Source of the DNA: Desulfovibrio sp.
GTDB taxonomy: Bacteria > Desulfobacterota > Desulfovibrionia > Desulfovibrionales > Desulfovibrionaceae
Direction of reading: 5' to 3'
Length of the DNA: 64,000 bases
NCBI GenBank assembly: GCA_022839785.1
Contig: JALHJW010000002.1
Location: 124,001-188,000, forward strand
Positions within the stretch are counted from its first letter, which is position 1, and every line of letters starts with the position of its first letter. Below the pieces are notes generated by a model. The model was not told the origin of the DNA and ran no database searches. It worked only from the letters and a program-made list of their open reading frames with translations. A program made the translations under genes and the position numbers. This document shows, piece after piece, positions 1-8,481 of this stretch.

Positions 1-122
1 GTGCGGCCCGCCAGTTCGTCGAGCACGCCCTTCTTGAGGTTCCAGGTGTACAGGCTGAGATAGAGGATGAGCGCCAGGACGAGGAGCAGGACGAAGCGTT
101 TGGTTCCAAGACGTCCCTTCAT
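1..122 (-). CDS. mreC: Rod-shape-determining protein MreC, N-terminal fragment
   Basis: The reading frame starts at 122 and runs off the left edge, so only about 40 residues are visible. They consist of a short basic stretch (MKGRLGTKR), one hydrophobic membrane segment (about residues 9-25) and the start of a periplasmic part. MreC anchors the MreB cytoskeleton to the cell-wall elongation machinery from the periplasmic side of the inner membrane. The call rests mainly on position: it is the next gene downstream of mreB on the same strand, 108 bases after the mreB stop, as in most mreBCD clusters. The sequence alone (basic N-terminus plus a single anchor) fits but would not prove it. Confidence 0.7.
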   Translation of the reverse strand, partial: MKGRLGTKRFVLLLVLALILYLSLYTWNLKKGVLDELAGR

Positions 123-183
123 CGTTCGCCGCCCGCCCTCGCGTACAGATCAATCCAGGAGCGCATCAGGCCGTTTCCGCCGC

Positions 184-204
184 ACCGTTCCCGCAGGGAA
201 CGGT
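184..204 (-). other. Small intercistronic hairpin between mreB and mreC
   Basis: A perfect 9-bp inverted repeat (ACCGTTCCC / GGGAACGGT, 3-base loop) lies between the mreB stop and the mreC start. No U-tract follows it on the minus strand, so it is more likely an mRNA processing or stability element than a terminator. Its function is inferred only. Confidence 0.35.
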
Positions 205-230
205 CTCTTCCGCACGCGGCGCGACGCGCC

Positions 231-1271
231 TCAATCGATGGTCACTTCCTTGTACAGGTCGATGTGCTCCAGGGCCTTGCCCGACCCGAGCACCACCGCC
301 GACAGGGGGTCCTCCACCACCACGATGGGCAGGTGCGTCTCCTCGCGCAGGAGCTGGTCCAGCCCCTTGAGCAGCGCGCCGCCGCCCGTGAGCACGATGC
401 CCCTGTCCACGATGTCCGCGGCCAGCTCCGGCGGCGTCTGCTCCAGGGCGATGCGCACGCCCTGGACGATGGCCTCCACCTGCTCGGAGATGGCCTTGCG
501 CACCTCCTCGGAGGTGATCATGATGTTCTGCGGAATGCCGGAGACGAGGTCGCGTCCCTTGACCTCCATCTCCTCGTTGTCGCCCGTGGGATAGGCCGAT
601 CCGATCTGGATCTTGATCTGCTCCGCCGTGCTCTCGCCGATGAGCATGTTGTACTTGCGCTTCACGTACTGCATGATGGCCTCGTCCATCTTGTCGCCGC
701 CCACGCGGACCGACTTGGAATAGACGATGCCCGAGAGCGAGATGACCGCCACCTCGGTGGTGCCGCCTCCGATGTCCACGACCATGTTCGAGGTCGGCTC
801 GGTGATCGGCAGGTTGGCGCCGATGGCCGCGGCCATGGGCTCCTCGATGAGATAGACCTCGCGCGCGCCGGCCGACTGCGCCGATTCCTTCACCGCTCGC
901 TTCTCCACCTGGGTGATGCCCGTGGGCACGCAGATGATGATGCGCGGACGGACCAGCCGCCGCGAGTTGTGCACCTTGGCGATGAAGTGCCGGAGCATGG
1001 CCTCGGTGACCTCGAAGTCCGCGATGACGCCGTCCTTCATGGGCCGGATGGCCACGATGTTGCCCGGCGTGCGGCCGAGCATGCGCTTGGCCTCCGCGCC
1101 CACGGCCAGCACCTTGTTGCCGCCCCGCGCGTCCTTCTTCACCGCCACCACCGAGGGTTCACGGAGCATGATGCCCCGCCCCTTGACGTAGACGAGGGTG
1201 TTGGCCGTGCCGAGGTCGATGGCCAGATCGTTGGAAAAGTAGCCGAGGACGGTGTCGAGGATCTTCGCCAT
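231..1271 (-). CDS. mreB: Rod-shape-determining actin-like protein MreB
   Basis: 346 residues, the usual MreB length. It is an actin-fold ATPase that forms membrane-bound filaments and guides side-wall peptidoglycan synthesis. The nucleotide-binding loops are visible: DLGTANTLVY (19-28), DIGGGTTEVAVI (166-177) and a C-terminal LTGGGALLKGL. The EEPMAAAIGA segment typical of bacterial MreB is also present. The chosen start (1271) gives the family-standard beginning MAKILDTVLGYFSNDLAIDL and has an AAGGAG ribosome site just upstream. The reading frame stays open for 16 more codons upstream but has no such site. mreC follows on the same strand. The gene is divergent from the radical SAM gene at 1418. 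Confidence 0.97.
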   Translation of the reverse strand: MAKILDTVLGYFSNDLAIDLGTANTLVYVKGRGIMLREPSVVAVKKDARGGNKVLAVGAEAKRMLGRTPGNIVAIRPMKDGVIADFEVTEAMLRHFIAKVHNSRRLVRPRIIICVPTGITQVEKRAVKESAQSAGAREVYLIEEPMAAAIGANLPITEPTSNMVVDIGGGTTEVAVISLSGIVYSKSVRVGGDKMDEAIMQYVKRKYNMLIGESTAEQIKIQIGSAYPTGDNEEMEVKGRDLVSGIPQNIMITSEEVRKAISEQVEAIVQGVRIALEQTPPELAADIVDRGIVLTGGGALLKGLDQLLREETHLPIVVVEDPLSAVVLGSGKALEHIDLYKEVTID

Positions 1272-1417
1272 GTATGTAGAAACTCCTTGAAAGGCGTACG
1301 GGGGGTCCTGCGGATTCATGGACGCAGTTCCGTGCCCGTGCTACCAGAAGAACCACGGACCCGCAACAGGGAAGGCCCCTGCCCCGGACTCCCCACCCCC
1401 CAGGCAGAAACGACGCC

Positions 1418-2350
1418 ATGAACGACCGCCTCCTCTCCCTCGCCGCGCACCTGCGCGCCCGGCACGGACGCCGCGTCCAGAAAATCCCCCTGGACACCAA
1501 CGCCCAGTGCCCCAACCGCGACGGCTCCGTGGGACGGGGCGGCTGCGCCTTCTGCTCGCCCCGCGCCGCGGCCACGGGCCTGGGCCGCCTCCCCCTGGCC
1601 GCGCAATGGGACCACTGGCGGCAACGCCTCATCGCCAAGTACGGCCCGCGCACCGGCTTCCTCGCCTACCTGCAGGACCACACCGCCACCCACCTGCCCC
1701 TGTCCCGGCTCACCGTCCTGCTCCACGAGGCCGCCCTCCTGCCCGGCTGCATGGGGCTGTGCGTCTCCACCCGGCCCGACACCCTGGATGCGGAGCGCAT
1801 CCGCCTCGTCTCCTCCCTGCCCCTTGCCGAACTCTGGCTCGACATGGGCCTGCAGTCCGCCCACGACGCGACCCTCGCCGACATCAACCGCGGCCACGAC
1901 GCGTCCTGCTTCGCCCGCGCCTGCGCCGCGGCGAGCGACGCAGGCCTCGCGGTCTGCGCCCACGTCATCCTCGGCCTGCCCGGCGAGACCGCGGACCACT
2001 GGCTGGCCACCGTCGATTTCCTGAACGCCCTGCCCGTGGCGGGCATCAAGTTCCACAACCTCTTCGTCAGCCGCGGCTCTTCCCTGGAGGCGCGCTGGCG
2101 CGCCGACGCCTTCGCGCCGCCGGGCCGCGAGGCCTATGTGGACGGCCTCGCCCGCTGCCTCGCCCGCCTCCGGCCGGACATCGTGATCCACCGCCTGCAC
2201 GCCGACCCCGCGCCCGGCGAACTCGCGGCCCCGGCCTGGGCCGCCGACCGCGCCGGACTGCGCCATCTCATAGAACTCACCCTGGAAACCCGGAACGTCC
2301 GCCAGGGCGCGGACGCTCCGGCGTTTCCCCGACACCCGGAGCAACCATGA
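1418..2350 (+). CDS. TIGR01212/YhcC-type radical SAM protein
   Basis: 310 residues. The N-terminal cysteine cluster C31, C43 and C46 lies within CPNRDGSVGRGGCAFC, the signature of the TIGR01212 (E. coli YhcC-like) radical SAM family. The barrel continues with LWLDMGLQSAH, the ILGLPGE glycine motif and GIKFHNLF. Radical SAM enzymes bind a 4Fe-4S cluster through the three cysteines and cleave S-adenosylmethionine. The substrate of this family is not firmly established, and its members have been linked to tRNA or other nucleic acid modification only by inference. The stop overlaps the next start as ATGA, so it is probably translationally coupled to the methyltransferase-fold gene. It is divergent from mreB, with a shared 146-bp promoter interval. 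Confidence 0.88.
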   Translation: MNDRLLSLAAHLRARHGRRVQKIPLDTNAQCPNRDGSVGRGGCAFCSPRAAATGLGRLPLAAQWDHWRQRLIAKYGPRTGFLAYLQDHTATHLPLSRLTVLLHEAALLPGCMGLCVSTRPDTLDAERIRLVSSLPLAELWLDMGLQSAHDATLADINRGHDASCFARACAAASDAGLAVCAHVILGLPGETADHWLATVDFLNALPVAGIKFHNLFVSRGSSLEARWRADAFAPPGREAYVDGLARCLARLRPDIVIHRLHADPAPGELAAPAWAADRAGLRHLIELTLETRNVRQGADAPAFPRHPEQP

Positions 2351-2817
2351 ACGACACCCGCTTCGAATACCTCTGCGCCGCCCCCCTTTCCCTGACCCTG
2401 CGCTGGGACGGCCCGCGGCTCGCCGCCATCGGCCTGGCCTGGGCCGAAAAGAACATGGCCGCCCAGCCCCTGACCTACGACGGCCGCATCCTGCAGGCCG
2501 CCCTGAAACGCTACGTGGCGGGCGAACTCGACGTCTGGCCCGCACTGCCCATCCCCTTCGAGACGCTGCCGCCCTTCCGCCGCACCGTGCTCACCCTCCT
2601 CGCCACGGTCCCCAAAGGCGAGACCCTGACCTACGGCCAACTCGCGGCCAAGGCAGGAAACCCCAGGGCCGCCCGCGCCGTGGGCCAGTGCATGGCCCAG
2701 AACCCCTGGCCCCTGGTCGTGCCCTGCCACCGCGTCCTCGGCTCGGACGGACTGCACGGCTTCGGACCGGGACTGGAAATGAAGGAGTATCTGCTGAAAC
2801 TGGAGGGGGCGCTGTAG
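2347..2817 (+). CDS. Methylated-DNA--protein cysteine methyltransferase (Ogt/MGMT family)
   Basis: 156 residues. The suicide alkyl-acceptor motif PCHRV is present with the nucleophile C127, preceded by the helix-turn-helix region TYGQLAAKAGNPRAARAVGQ. C127 takes an alkyl group from O6-alkylguanine in DNA and repairs it stoichiometrically. The N-terminal domain is short and poorly conserved, as in Ogt-type proteins without the Ada regulatory part. The start overlaps the radical SAM stop by 4 bases (ATGA). Translation could begin further upstream in this frame only by running antisense through the previous gene, so the coupled ATG is preferred. Confidence 0.93.
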   Translation: MNDTRFEYLCAAPLSLTLRWDGPRLAAIGLAWAEKNMAAQPLTYDGRILQAALKRYVAGELDVWPALPIPFETLPPFRRTVLTLLATVPKGETLTYGQLAAKAGNPRAARAVGQCMAQNPWPLVVPCHRVLGSDGLHGFGPGLEMKEYLLKLEGAL

Positions 2818-2845
2818 GGCGGATTTTTTTGGGGGGGGGAGGGAA

Positions 2846-2883
2846 GATGCCTCCGGCGGCGAGGGCCTGAGGCCCTCGACCCC
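2846..2883 (+). repeat. REP-like intergenic repeat, copy 1
   Basis: It begins GATGCCTCCGGCGGCGAGGG and ends in CCCTCGACCCC. It contains a GAGGGCC-TGA-GGCCCTC hairpin. A related copy in inverted orientation lies at 3191-3227. Relative to its upstream gene (the methyltransferase, stop at 2817) the element sits just downstream of the stop codon, in the same orientation as copy 2 has to its own gene. Confidence 0.6.
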
Positions 2884-3190
2884 ATTTCTGGGCGGACGGA
2901 TTGCTGGTTGGGCAGACGTGGGCCCGACGGCGGAATGGGGCGATGGCAGCGCCGCGGCGATGCCCTGTTTCGACCGTTCAGGTCTTGGCTGGGGCTGTTT
3001 TGGCGAAGCGCTTGGCGAGGCAGCCCTCTGCGCCAGCGCCAACGCCGGCCCAGCGAAGGCACGCGTACGCTTTCGATGGAGCGTCTTGCTTCTTCCCGGC
3101 CCGCCGCCCGCCGACGACCGTCCCCTTCCCGACCTCCGTCACGCCGTCGCGCTCCGCCGGTTACGTCCGGTCGCGTCCGGCCCAGAGCCT
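2884..3190. other. Intergenic spacer between convergent genes, no gene seen
   Basis: This stretch lies between two REP-like copies and between the convergent methyltransferase and BPL-N-like genes. Open frames exist in several phases but have no ribosome site, no recognisable domain and low-complexity Pro/Arg/Ala translations, as expected for GC-rich non-coding DNA. I see no RNA gene. Confidence 0.5.
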
Positions 3191-3227
3191 GGGTCGAGGG
3201 CCTTCGGCCCCCGCCGCCGCAGGCGTC
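3191..3227 (-). repeat. REP-like intergenic repeat, copy 2 (inverted)
   Basis: Read on the minus strand it gives GACGCCTGCGGCGGCGGGGG and ends in GGCCCTCGACCC, so it matches the copy at 2846-2883 with a few substitutions. It directly abuts the stop codon of the minus-strand gene 3228-4490. The central hairpin arms are kept. Confidence 0.6.
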
Positions 3228-4490
3228 TCAATTCTTTTCCCCCTCCTCTCCTCCGTTCAGCAGCAGCCGCGCCAACTCCTCCAGCGGCGTCTGCAGCCCG
3301 GCGTGCAGCCCTCCGCCGGCCTGGGGCGGTCCGAAGATGGCTTCGCGGCGGTGCTTGAGGCCGGTGACGGCGGGCGCGTCCGGGGAGTGGGAGAGGGTCA
3401 TGTCCAGGCGTTCGGCGAGCAGGTAGCCGATGACGGCCTGCTGGTAGAGGTCGAGGTCGCGGGCGAACTGCGGCGCGCGGTCGGCCCAGAAGCGCTGGGC
3501 CGGGTCGCGGGGCGCGTGCCCCTGGCAGGTGCGCACCAGGGTGCGCAGGGCGTTGAGCTGCAGCCCGGGCAGGCCGCGCCGCCAGCCGATGAGCCAGGGC
3601 GTGCGGTCGAAGAGCAGGAACTGTTCCTGGCCCAATTGCACGATCTCGCGCAGGATGCGGCGGGCGCGGGCGAGGATGGGGTCGTCCCAGAGCACGGGCT
3701 CGGCGGGCACCACCCAGGGGGGCACCGGTCCGGGGTCCAGGTCGCGCTCCAGGAGCCGGGAGAGGAGGTGGGCGAGCCAGCGGTTGGCGGCGGGCGCGTC
3801 CGGGGTTTCGAGGTGGGCGTAGGAGAGGGCGTAGCCGCCCTGGCCGAGGCGGCCGCGCACCAGGCAGGGCTGGCCCTGCATGAAGGTCGGCCAGAGGTTG
3901 AGGCCGTATTCGGCCTGCCAGTCGTCGAAGGCCGAGACCGGGAGCTGGTCGAGGCGGATGTCCGCGACCCAGAGGTCCGCACCCGGTCCGGCGTAGCGGG
4001 CCAGGACCGTGACGTCGTGGTCTTCGGAAGGTTCGAAGCGGCCGGGCCACCAGACCGGGAACTCGACGTCGGCCGGGGCGTCGTGGGCCTGGGGGGGGAC
4101 GAAGGGGTCGGGTTCGCCGGGCAGGATACGCATGGCGCCGGAGACGAGGTGCTGCATGCGCGAGTCGAAGGGCTTGCGGCACCAGGGGCAGAGGGACAGG
4201 CCTCCGCCGGTGAGGCCGAGTCCGGCCCCGCCGCAGAAGCCCAGGTACGCGCCGCCCTGCTGCACGAAGGCGCGGATGGCGGCGATGCCGTCGCGCCCCA
4301 GGGCGGCCTGCTTGGCGCGGGCGTTGCCGCCGGGCACGAGGAGGAGCCGCGCGGGCCGGGTCGAGAGCAGGCCGTGAGCCACGTCCAGGCCGGTGACGAG
4401 GCGCGGGGCGAGCCCCCAGACGGCCAGGGCGCGCTGGGCCAGCAGGCCCCAGATGTGGGATTCGTCCCAGAGGATGCAGATTTCGGCCAT
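3228..4490 (-). CDS. BPL-N-like (glutamine amidotransferase-fold) protein of unknown function
   Basis: 420 residues. The first about 230 residues resemble the biotin-protein-ligase N-terminal (BPL_N) domain, a class I glutamine-amidotransferase-like fold. Visible are LLVPGGNA, the nucleophile-elbow-like GGAYLGFCGGAGLGL with C86, and a late LGQGGYALSYAHLETPD strand. A CPWC pair (101-104) may bind metal or form a disulfide and is not a standard part of the fold. The C-terminal half (about 240-420) is helical and unrecognised. No biotin ligase catalytic domain is present. The start at 4490 gives MAEICILWDE, a natural first strand. The frame stays open 51 codons upstream, but that part looks non-coding. 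The gene is divergent from valS. Confidence 0.72.
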   Translation of the reverse strand: MAEICILWDESHIWGLLAQRALAVWGLAPRLVTGLDVAHGLLSTRPARLLLVPGGNARAKQAALGRDGIAAIRAFVQQGGAYLGFCGGAGLGLTGGGLSLCPWCRKPFDSRMQHLVSGAMRILPGEPDPFVPPQAHDAPADVEFPVWWPGRFEPSEDHDVTVLARYAGPGADLWVADIRLDQLPVSAFDDWQAEYGLNLWPTFMQGQPCLVRGRLGQGGYALSYAHLETPDAPAANRWLAHLLSRLLERDLDPGPVPPWVVPAEPVLWDDPILARARRILREIVQLGQEQFLLFDRTPWLIGWRRGLPGLQLNALRTLVRTCQGHAPRDPAQRFWADRAPQFARDLDLYQQAVIGYLLAERLDMTLSHSPDAPAVTGLKHRREAIFGPPQAGGGLHAGLQTPLEELARLLLNGGEEGEKN

Positions 4491-4620
4491 GTCGTGTCGT
4501 AGCAGCGCGGCCCTTCTCCGGCAAGGTCTTCGGGGCGGGAGGGGGCCGTGTTGCGCCCCGCATGGCCCTGGTGTACAAGCTGTGCCTTCGCCAGCCAAAT
4601 TTCCAAGGAGTTCCTCATAT

Positions 4621-7269
4621 ATGGCCGAGACGAGCCTACCCAAGGGCTATGAGCCCAAGGACGTGGAGGCGCGCTGGGGCGCGCACTGGGAGCGGGAGAA
4701 AACCTTCACGGCGGACCCCGGGGGACCGGGCGAGCCGTTCTCCATCGTCATCCCGCCGCCCAACGTCACCGGCGCTCTGCACATGGGCCACGCCCTGAAC
4801 CAGACGGTGCAGGACATGCTCTCGCGCCACATGCGCCAGCTCGGGCGCAACGTACTCTGGCTGCCGGGCACGGACCACGCGGGCATCGCCACCCAGAACG
4901 TGGTGGAGCGCAAGCTCAAGCAGGACGGCGCGACCCGCCACGACCTGGGCCGCGAGAAGTTCCTCGACGAGGTCTGGAAGTGGAAGGAGGAGTACGGCGG
5001 CCGGATCACCAACCAGATCAGGCGTCTGGGCAGCTCGGTGGACTGGACGCGCGAGCGCTTCACCATGGACGAGGGCCTGTCGCGCGCGGTGCGCGAGGTC
5101 TTCGTCTCGCTCTTTGAGCAGGGGCTGATCTACAAGGGCGAGTACATCATCAACTGGTGCACGCGCTGCCACACGGCCCTGGCCGACGACGAGGTGGAGT
5201 ACAGCCCGCACAGGGGCATGATCTACCACATCCGCTATCCCTTGGCGGACGGCTCGGGCGAACTGGTGGTGGCCACGGTGCGGCCCGAGACCATGCTCGG
5301 CGACACGGCCGTGGCCGTGCATCCCGAGGACGAGCGCTACCAGGCCTTCGTGGGCAAGGAAGTGATCCTGCCGCTGGTGGGCCGCCGCCTGCCGGTCATC
5401 GCCGACGCGTACGTGGAGAAGGATTTCGGCACGGGCTGCCTGAAGGTGACTCCGGCGCACGACATGAACGACTGGGATCTGGGCAGGAAGCACAACCTGC
5501 CCGCGGTCAAGGTCATCGACGACATGGGCAACATGACCGCCGAGGCGGGCGCGGCCTACCAGGGTCTCTCCGTCCAGGCGGCGCGCGAGCGCGTCGTGGC
5601 CGACCTCACGGCCCAGGGCTTCCTGGTCAAGGCCGAGGAATACGAGCACAAGATCAGCGAGTGCTACCGCTGCAAGACGACCATCGAGCCGCACGTCTCG
5701 GAGCAGTGGTTCGTGGCCGTGAAGCCGCTGGCCGAGAAGGCCCGGGCCGCGGTGGAGACCGGCAGGACGAAGATCCATCCCCAGTCCTGGGAGAAGACCT
5801 ACTTCAACTGGCTGGACAACATCCGCGACTGGTGCATCTCGCGCCAGCTCTGGTGGGGCCACCGCATCCCGGTGTGGTACTGCGACGCCTGCGGCGCGAC
5901 CATCTGCGCGCGCCAGGACCCGGACAAATGCGCCTGCGGCGGGGCGCTCAGACAGGACGAGGACGTGCTGGACACGTGGTTCTCCTCGGCCCTGTGGCCC
6001 TTCTCGACCATGGGCTGGCCGGACAAGACGCCGGAGCTGAAGGCCTACTATCCCACCTCGGTGCTGGTCACGGCCTTCGACATCCTCTTCTTCTGGGTCG
6101 CCCGCATGATGATGATGGGCATCCACTTCATGGGCGACGTGCCCTTCCGCGACGTGTACATCCATGCCCTGGTGCGCGACGAGGACGGCAAGAAGATGTC
6201 CAAGTCCACGGGCAACGTCATCGATCCCCTGGAGATGATCGACAAGTACGGCTGCGACGCCCTGCGCTTCACCCTGGCGGCCTTCGCGGCCATGGGCCGC
6301 GACATCCGCCTCTCCGAGGCGCGCATCGAGGGCTACCGCCACTTCGTGAACAAGCTCTGGAACGCCGCCCGCTTCGCGCTCATGAACCTGGAGGGCGATC
6401 CGAAGGAGCCCTCGGCCGTCGCGGCCACGGGGCTGCACCACCGCTGGATGCTCTCACGTCTGGAGGGCATGAAGCAGGAGGTGGCCCGGGCCTTTGCCGG
6501 GTACCACTTCAACGAGGCCTCGCAGTCGCTGTACAGCTTCATCTGGCAGGAGTTCTGCGACTGGTACCTGGAGATGATCAAGCTGGACATGCAAGGGGGC
6601 GAGCAGGAGCGCGAGGCGGCCCGCCGCGTGCTGCTCACGGTGCTCTCCGAGACCCTGGTGCTGCTGCACCCGATCATGCCCTTCGTGACCCAGGAAATCT
6701 GGAGCGTGCTGCCCGGCGAGCGCGGCGCGGACATCGCCCTGGCCCCCTACCCCGAGGCCAGGCCCCAGTGCGCCGACGCGCGCGCCGAAGGCGAGATGAA
6801 GCTTCTGCAGGACGTCATCGTGGGCCTGCGCAACATCCGGGGCGAGCTGAACATCCCGCCTTCGGTGGAGCTGACCGCCGTGCTCAGGACCTCCACGGAC
6901 GAGGCCAAGGCCGTGCTGGAGGCGAACAGCGACCACATCCGTCGGCTGGCGCGCATCGGCGCGATCAGCGTCGGCCCGCGCGTGCAGGCCCCCAAGGCCT
7001 CGGCCGCGGCCGTGGCCCCGGGCGTGGAGATCAGGGTGCCCCTTGAGGGCGCGGTGGACTTCGGCCAGGAGCTGGCGCGCCTGGACAAGGAACTGGCCAA
7101 GATCGAGAAGGACTACGCCGTGGTCCAGAAGAAGCTGAACAACGAGGGCTTCCTGGCCAACGCCCCGGCCGAGGTGGTGGACAAGGAGCGCGAGAAGCTC
7201 GCGGTCATGGACGAGAAGCGCGCCAAGCTCCAGGGGCTGAAGGACAGGTTGAAGGACGCGATGGGCTAG
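4621..7269 (+). CDS. valS: Valyl-tRNA synthetase
   Basis: 882 residues, the normal size. It charges tRNA-Val with valine using ATP in the cytoplasm and edits threonine. The class I motifs are HMGH at 54-57 (within PPPNVTGALHMGH) and KKMSKSTGN near residue 525. The CP1 editing domain lies between them (TVRPETMLGDTAVAVHPED, then the GTG-x-LKVTPAHD motif). A CxxC zinc-like pair occurs in CDACGATIC. The last about 65 residues form the coiled-coil arm typical of ValRS (ELARLDKELAKIEKDY). AAGGAG precedes the ATG by about 10 bases. No T-box or leader structure was recognised upstream. The TAG stop is the first feature of a repeated element. Confidence 0.98.
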   Translation: MAETSLPKGYEPKDVEARWGAHWEREKTFTADPGGPGEPFSIVIPPPNVTGALHMGHALNQTVQDMLSRHMRQLGRNVLWLPGTDHAGIATQNVVERKLKQDGATRHDLGREKFLDEVWKWKEEYGGRITNQIRRLGSSVDWTRERFTMDEGLSRAVREVFVSLFEQGLIYKGEYIINWCTRCHTALADDEVEYSPHRGMIYHIRYPLADGSGELVVATVRPETMLGDTAVAVHPEDERYQAFVGKEVILPLVGRRLPVIADAYVEKDFGTGCLKVTPAHDMNDWDLGRKHNLPAVKVIDDMGNMTAEAGAAYQGLSVQAARERVVADLTAQGFLVKAEEYEHKISECYRCKTTIEPHVSEQWFVAVKPLAEKARAAVETGRTKIHPQSWEKTYFNWLDNIRDWCISRQLWWGHRIPVWYCDACGATICARQDPDKCACGGALRQDEDVLDTWFSSALWPFSTMGWPDKTPELKAYYPTSVLVTAFDILFFWVARMMMMGIHFMGDVPFRDVYIHALVRDEDGKKMSKSTGNVIDPLEMIDKYGCDALRFTLAAFAAMGRDIRLSEARIEGYRHFVNKLWNAARFALMNLEGDPKEPSAVAATGLHHRWMLSRLEGMKQEVARAFAGYHFNEASQSLYSFIWQEFCDWYLEMIKLDMQGGEQEREAARRVLLTVLSETLVLLHPIMPFVTQEIWSVLPGERGADIALAPYPEARPQCADARAEGEMKLLQDVIVGLRNIRGELNIPPSVELTAVLRTSTDEAKAVLEANSDHIRRLARIGAISVGPRVQAPKASAAAVAPGVEIRVPLEGAVDFGQELARLDKELAKIEKDYAVVQKKLNNEGFLANAPAEVVDKEREKLAVMDEKRAKLQGLKDRLKDAMG

Positions 7270-7444
7270 TGTCGCGTCCATGAAGATGAGCGCTGGATTT
7301 TCGACGAGCATACGCGACACCTGAGCCGGGCGAATGCCCGGCTCCGCCGCCAGAGGCGGCGTGAGCAGGCCGAAAACCACGTTTTTCGGCTTAGCGGTCT
7401 TCCGCAAAATACGCCGCCTTTGCGTATTTTGCGGACGTCACACT
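7269..7444 (+). repeat. Multi-hairpin intergenic repeat (about 175 bp), copy A
   Basis: It matches 38793-38966 over its whole length, by eye about four bases in five. It starts on the last base of the valS stop codon. Hairpins in order: an outer GTGTCGCGT / ACGCGACAC pair (7269-7277 with 7312-7320), AGCCGGGC-GAAT-GCCCGGCT, CGCCGCC-AGA-GGCGGCG, CCGAAAA / TTTTCGG, and a 13-bp TCCGCAAAATACG / CGTATTTTGCGGA stem. Stems are kept between the copies while several loops differ. It carries no gene of its own. It may be a structured RNA, a MITE-like repeat or a 3'-end element. Confidence 0.85.
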
Positions 7445-7495
7445 GGAAAGAAAAGAGACGAAAGAAGCGGGGCCGCTCTCGGCCGCGCCACGAAG

Positions 7496-7528
7496 AAAGC
7501 CGGTCGGGCGCATGCCCGACCGGCTTTT
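7496..7528. terminator. Bidirectional rho-independent terminator between valS and the DHH gene
   Basis: The stem GCCGGTCGGGC / GCCCGACCGGC has an A-rich left flank (GAAGAAA) and is followed by TTTTCTTTT. The T-run on both strands fits termination of both convergent genes. Confidence 0.85.
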
Positions 7529-7560
7529 CTTTTGCGGCCGCCGCCGTTCTCCTCCTGCTC

Positions 7561-8481
7561 CTAGCATTTGCCCCCGCGCAGGGCCTCGATGATCTCGCGC
7601 AGGGCCTCGTCGGCCTGGTCGTTGGCGATCTGGCAGGTGCCCACCTGCTTGTGGCCGCCGCCGCCGAAGCGGAGCATGAGCGCGCCCACGTCCGTGGAGC
7701 AGGTGCGGTTGAAGATGGAGTAGCCCACGGTGATGACCGTGTTCTGGCGCTGCTTGCCCCAGACCACCTGCACCGAGACGTTGGGTTCGGGGAACAGGGC
7801 GTAGACCGCGAAGCGGTTGCCAGGATAGATGGGCTCCTGCTCGCGCAGGTCGAGCAGGAGCACGTTGTCGATGATCTCGGCGCGCTCCTTCAGCATCTCC
7901 TCGAACCTGCGCTCCAGGTCGAAGTAGCGTTCCACGCGCTCGCGAACGTCGCGCTGTTCGAGGATCTCGGCGATGGACATGGTGCGGCAGTATTCGATGA
8001 GGTCCTCCATCAGCCGGTAGTTGGAGATGGTGAACTGCTTGTGGTAGCCCAGGCCCGTGCGCGGGTCCATGACGAAGCCGAGCAGTATCCAGCCCTTGGG
8101 ATCGGCCACCTCCTCCGGCGTCAGGTCGCCCGAGTCCACCTTGTCCACGTAGTGGAGCATCTCGTCGAACTTCCTGCCGAAACGGGTGTGGCCGCCGAAA
8201 TATTCCCAGATCACCCGGGCGCAGCTCTTGGCGGGCTTGGACATGCCCTTGAAGGTGAGGCCCTCGGGCAGGCGCAGGTCCTCGCTGGAGTGGTGGTCGA
8301 ACCAGTAGCCGCAGCCCTCGATGTAGGGCACGTTGGCCACCACGTCGTTCGGGTCGCCGGGATACTTGCCGTCCTGCACGTCCTTGGGATGGACGTAAAG
8401 CCAGTTGTCCATCAGGCCGATCTCCTTGAGGAGAACGCCGCAGGCCAAGCCGTCGAAATCCGCTCTGGTGACCAGTCTCAT
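7561..8481 (-). CDS. DHH family phosphoesterase (exopolyphosphatase-like)
   Basis: 306 residues. The DHH metal-site motifs are in place: RADFDG (D8, D10), WFDHHSSED (D62-H63-H64), VDSGD, and the DHHA1-type GGGGHKQVGTCQ near 273-284. DHH enzymes use two Mn/Mg ions to hydrolyse phosphoesters such as oligonucleotides, cyclic dinucleotides or polyphosphate. The exact substrate cannot be read from the sequence. The gene stands alone on the minus strand, convergent with valS and sharing its terminator. The start at 8481 gives MRLVTRADFDG, which places the first motif where the family has it, with GGAACC just upstream rather than a strong GGAGG site. Confidence 0.88.
   Translation of the reverse strand: MRLVTRADFDGLACGVLLKEIGLMDNWLYVHPKDVQDGKYPGDPNDVVANVPYIEGCGYWFDHHSSEDLRLPEGLTFKGMSKPAKSCARVIWEYFGGHTRFGRKFDEMLHYVDKVDSGDLTPEEVADPKGWILLGFVMDPRTGLGYHKQFTISNYRLMEDLIEYCRTMSIAEILEQRDVRERVERYFDLERRFEEMLKERAEIIDNVLLLDLREQEPIYPGNRFAVYALFPEPNVSVQVVWGKQRQNTVITVGYSIFNRTCSTDVGALMLRFGGGGHKQVGTCQIANDQADEALREIIEALRGGKC

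Noticed and set aside
264..1421. Long open frame antisense to mreB
   Set aside because: It is the high-GC shadow of mreB. Its translation is Leu/His/Arg-rich without a domain, and mreB is unambiguous.
4491..4620. T-box riboswitch in front of valS
   Set aside because: No specifier loop, T-box sequence or terminator/antiterminator pair was found in the 130-base leader.
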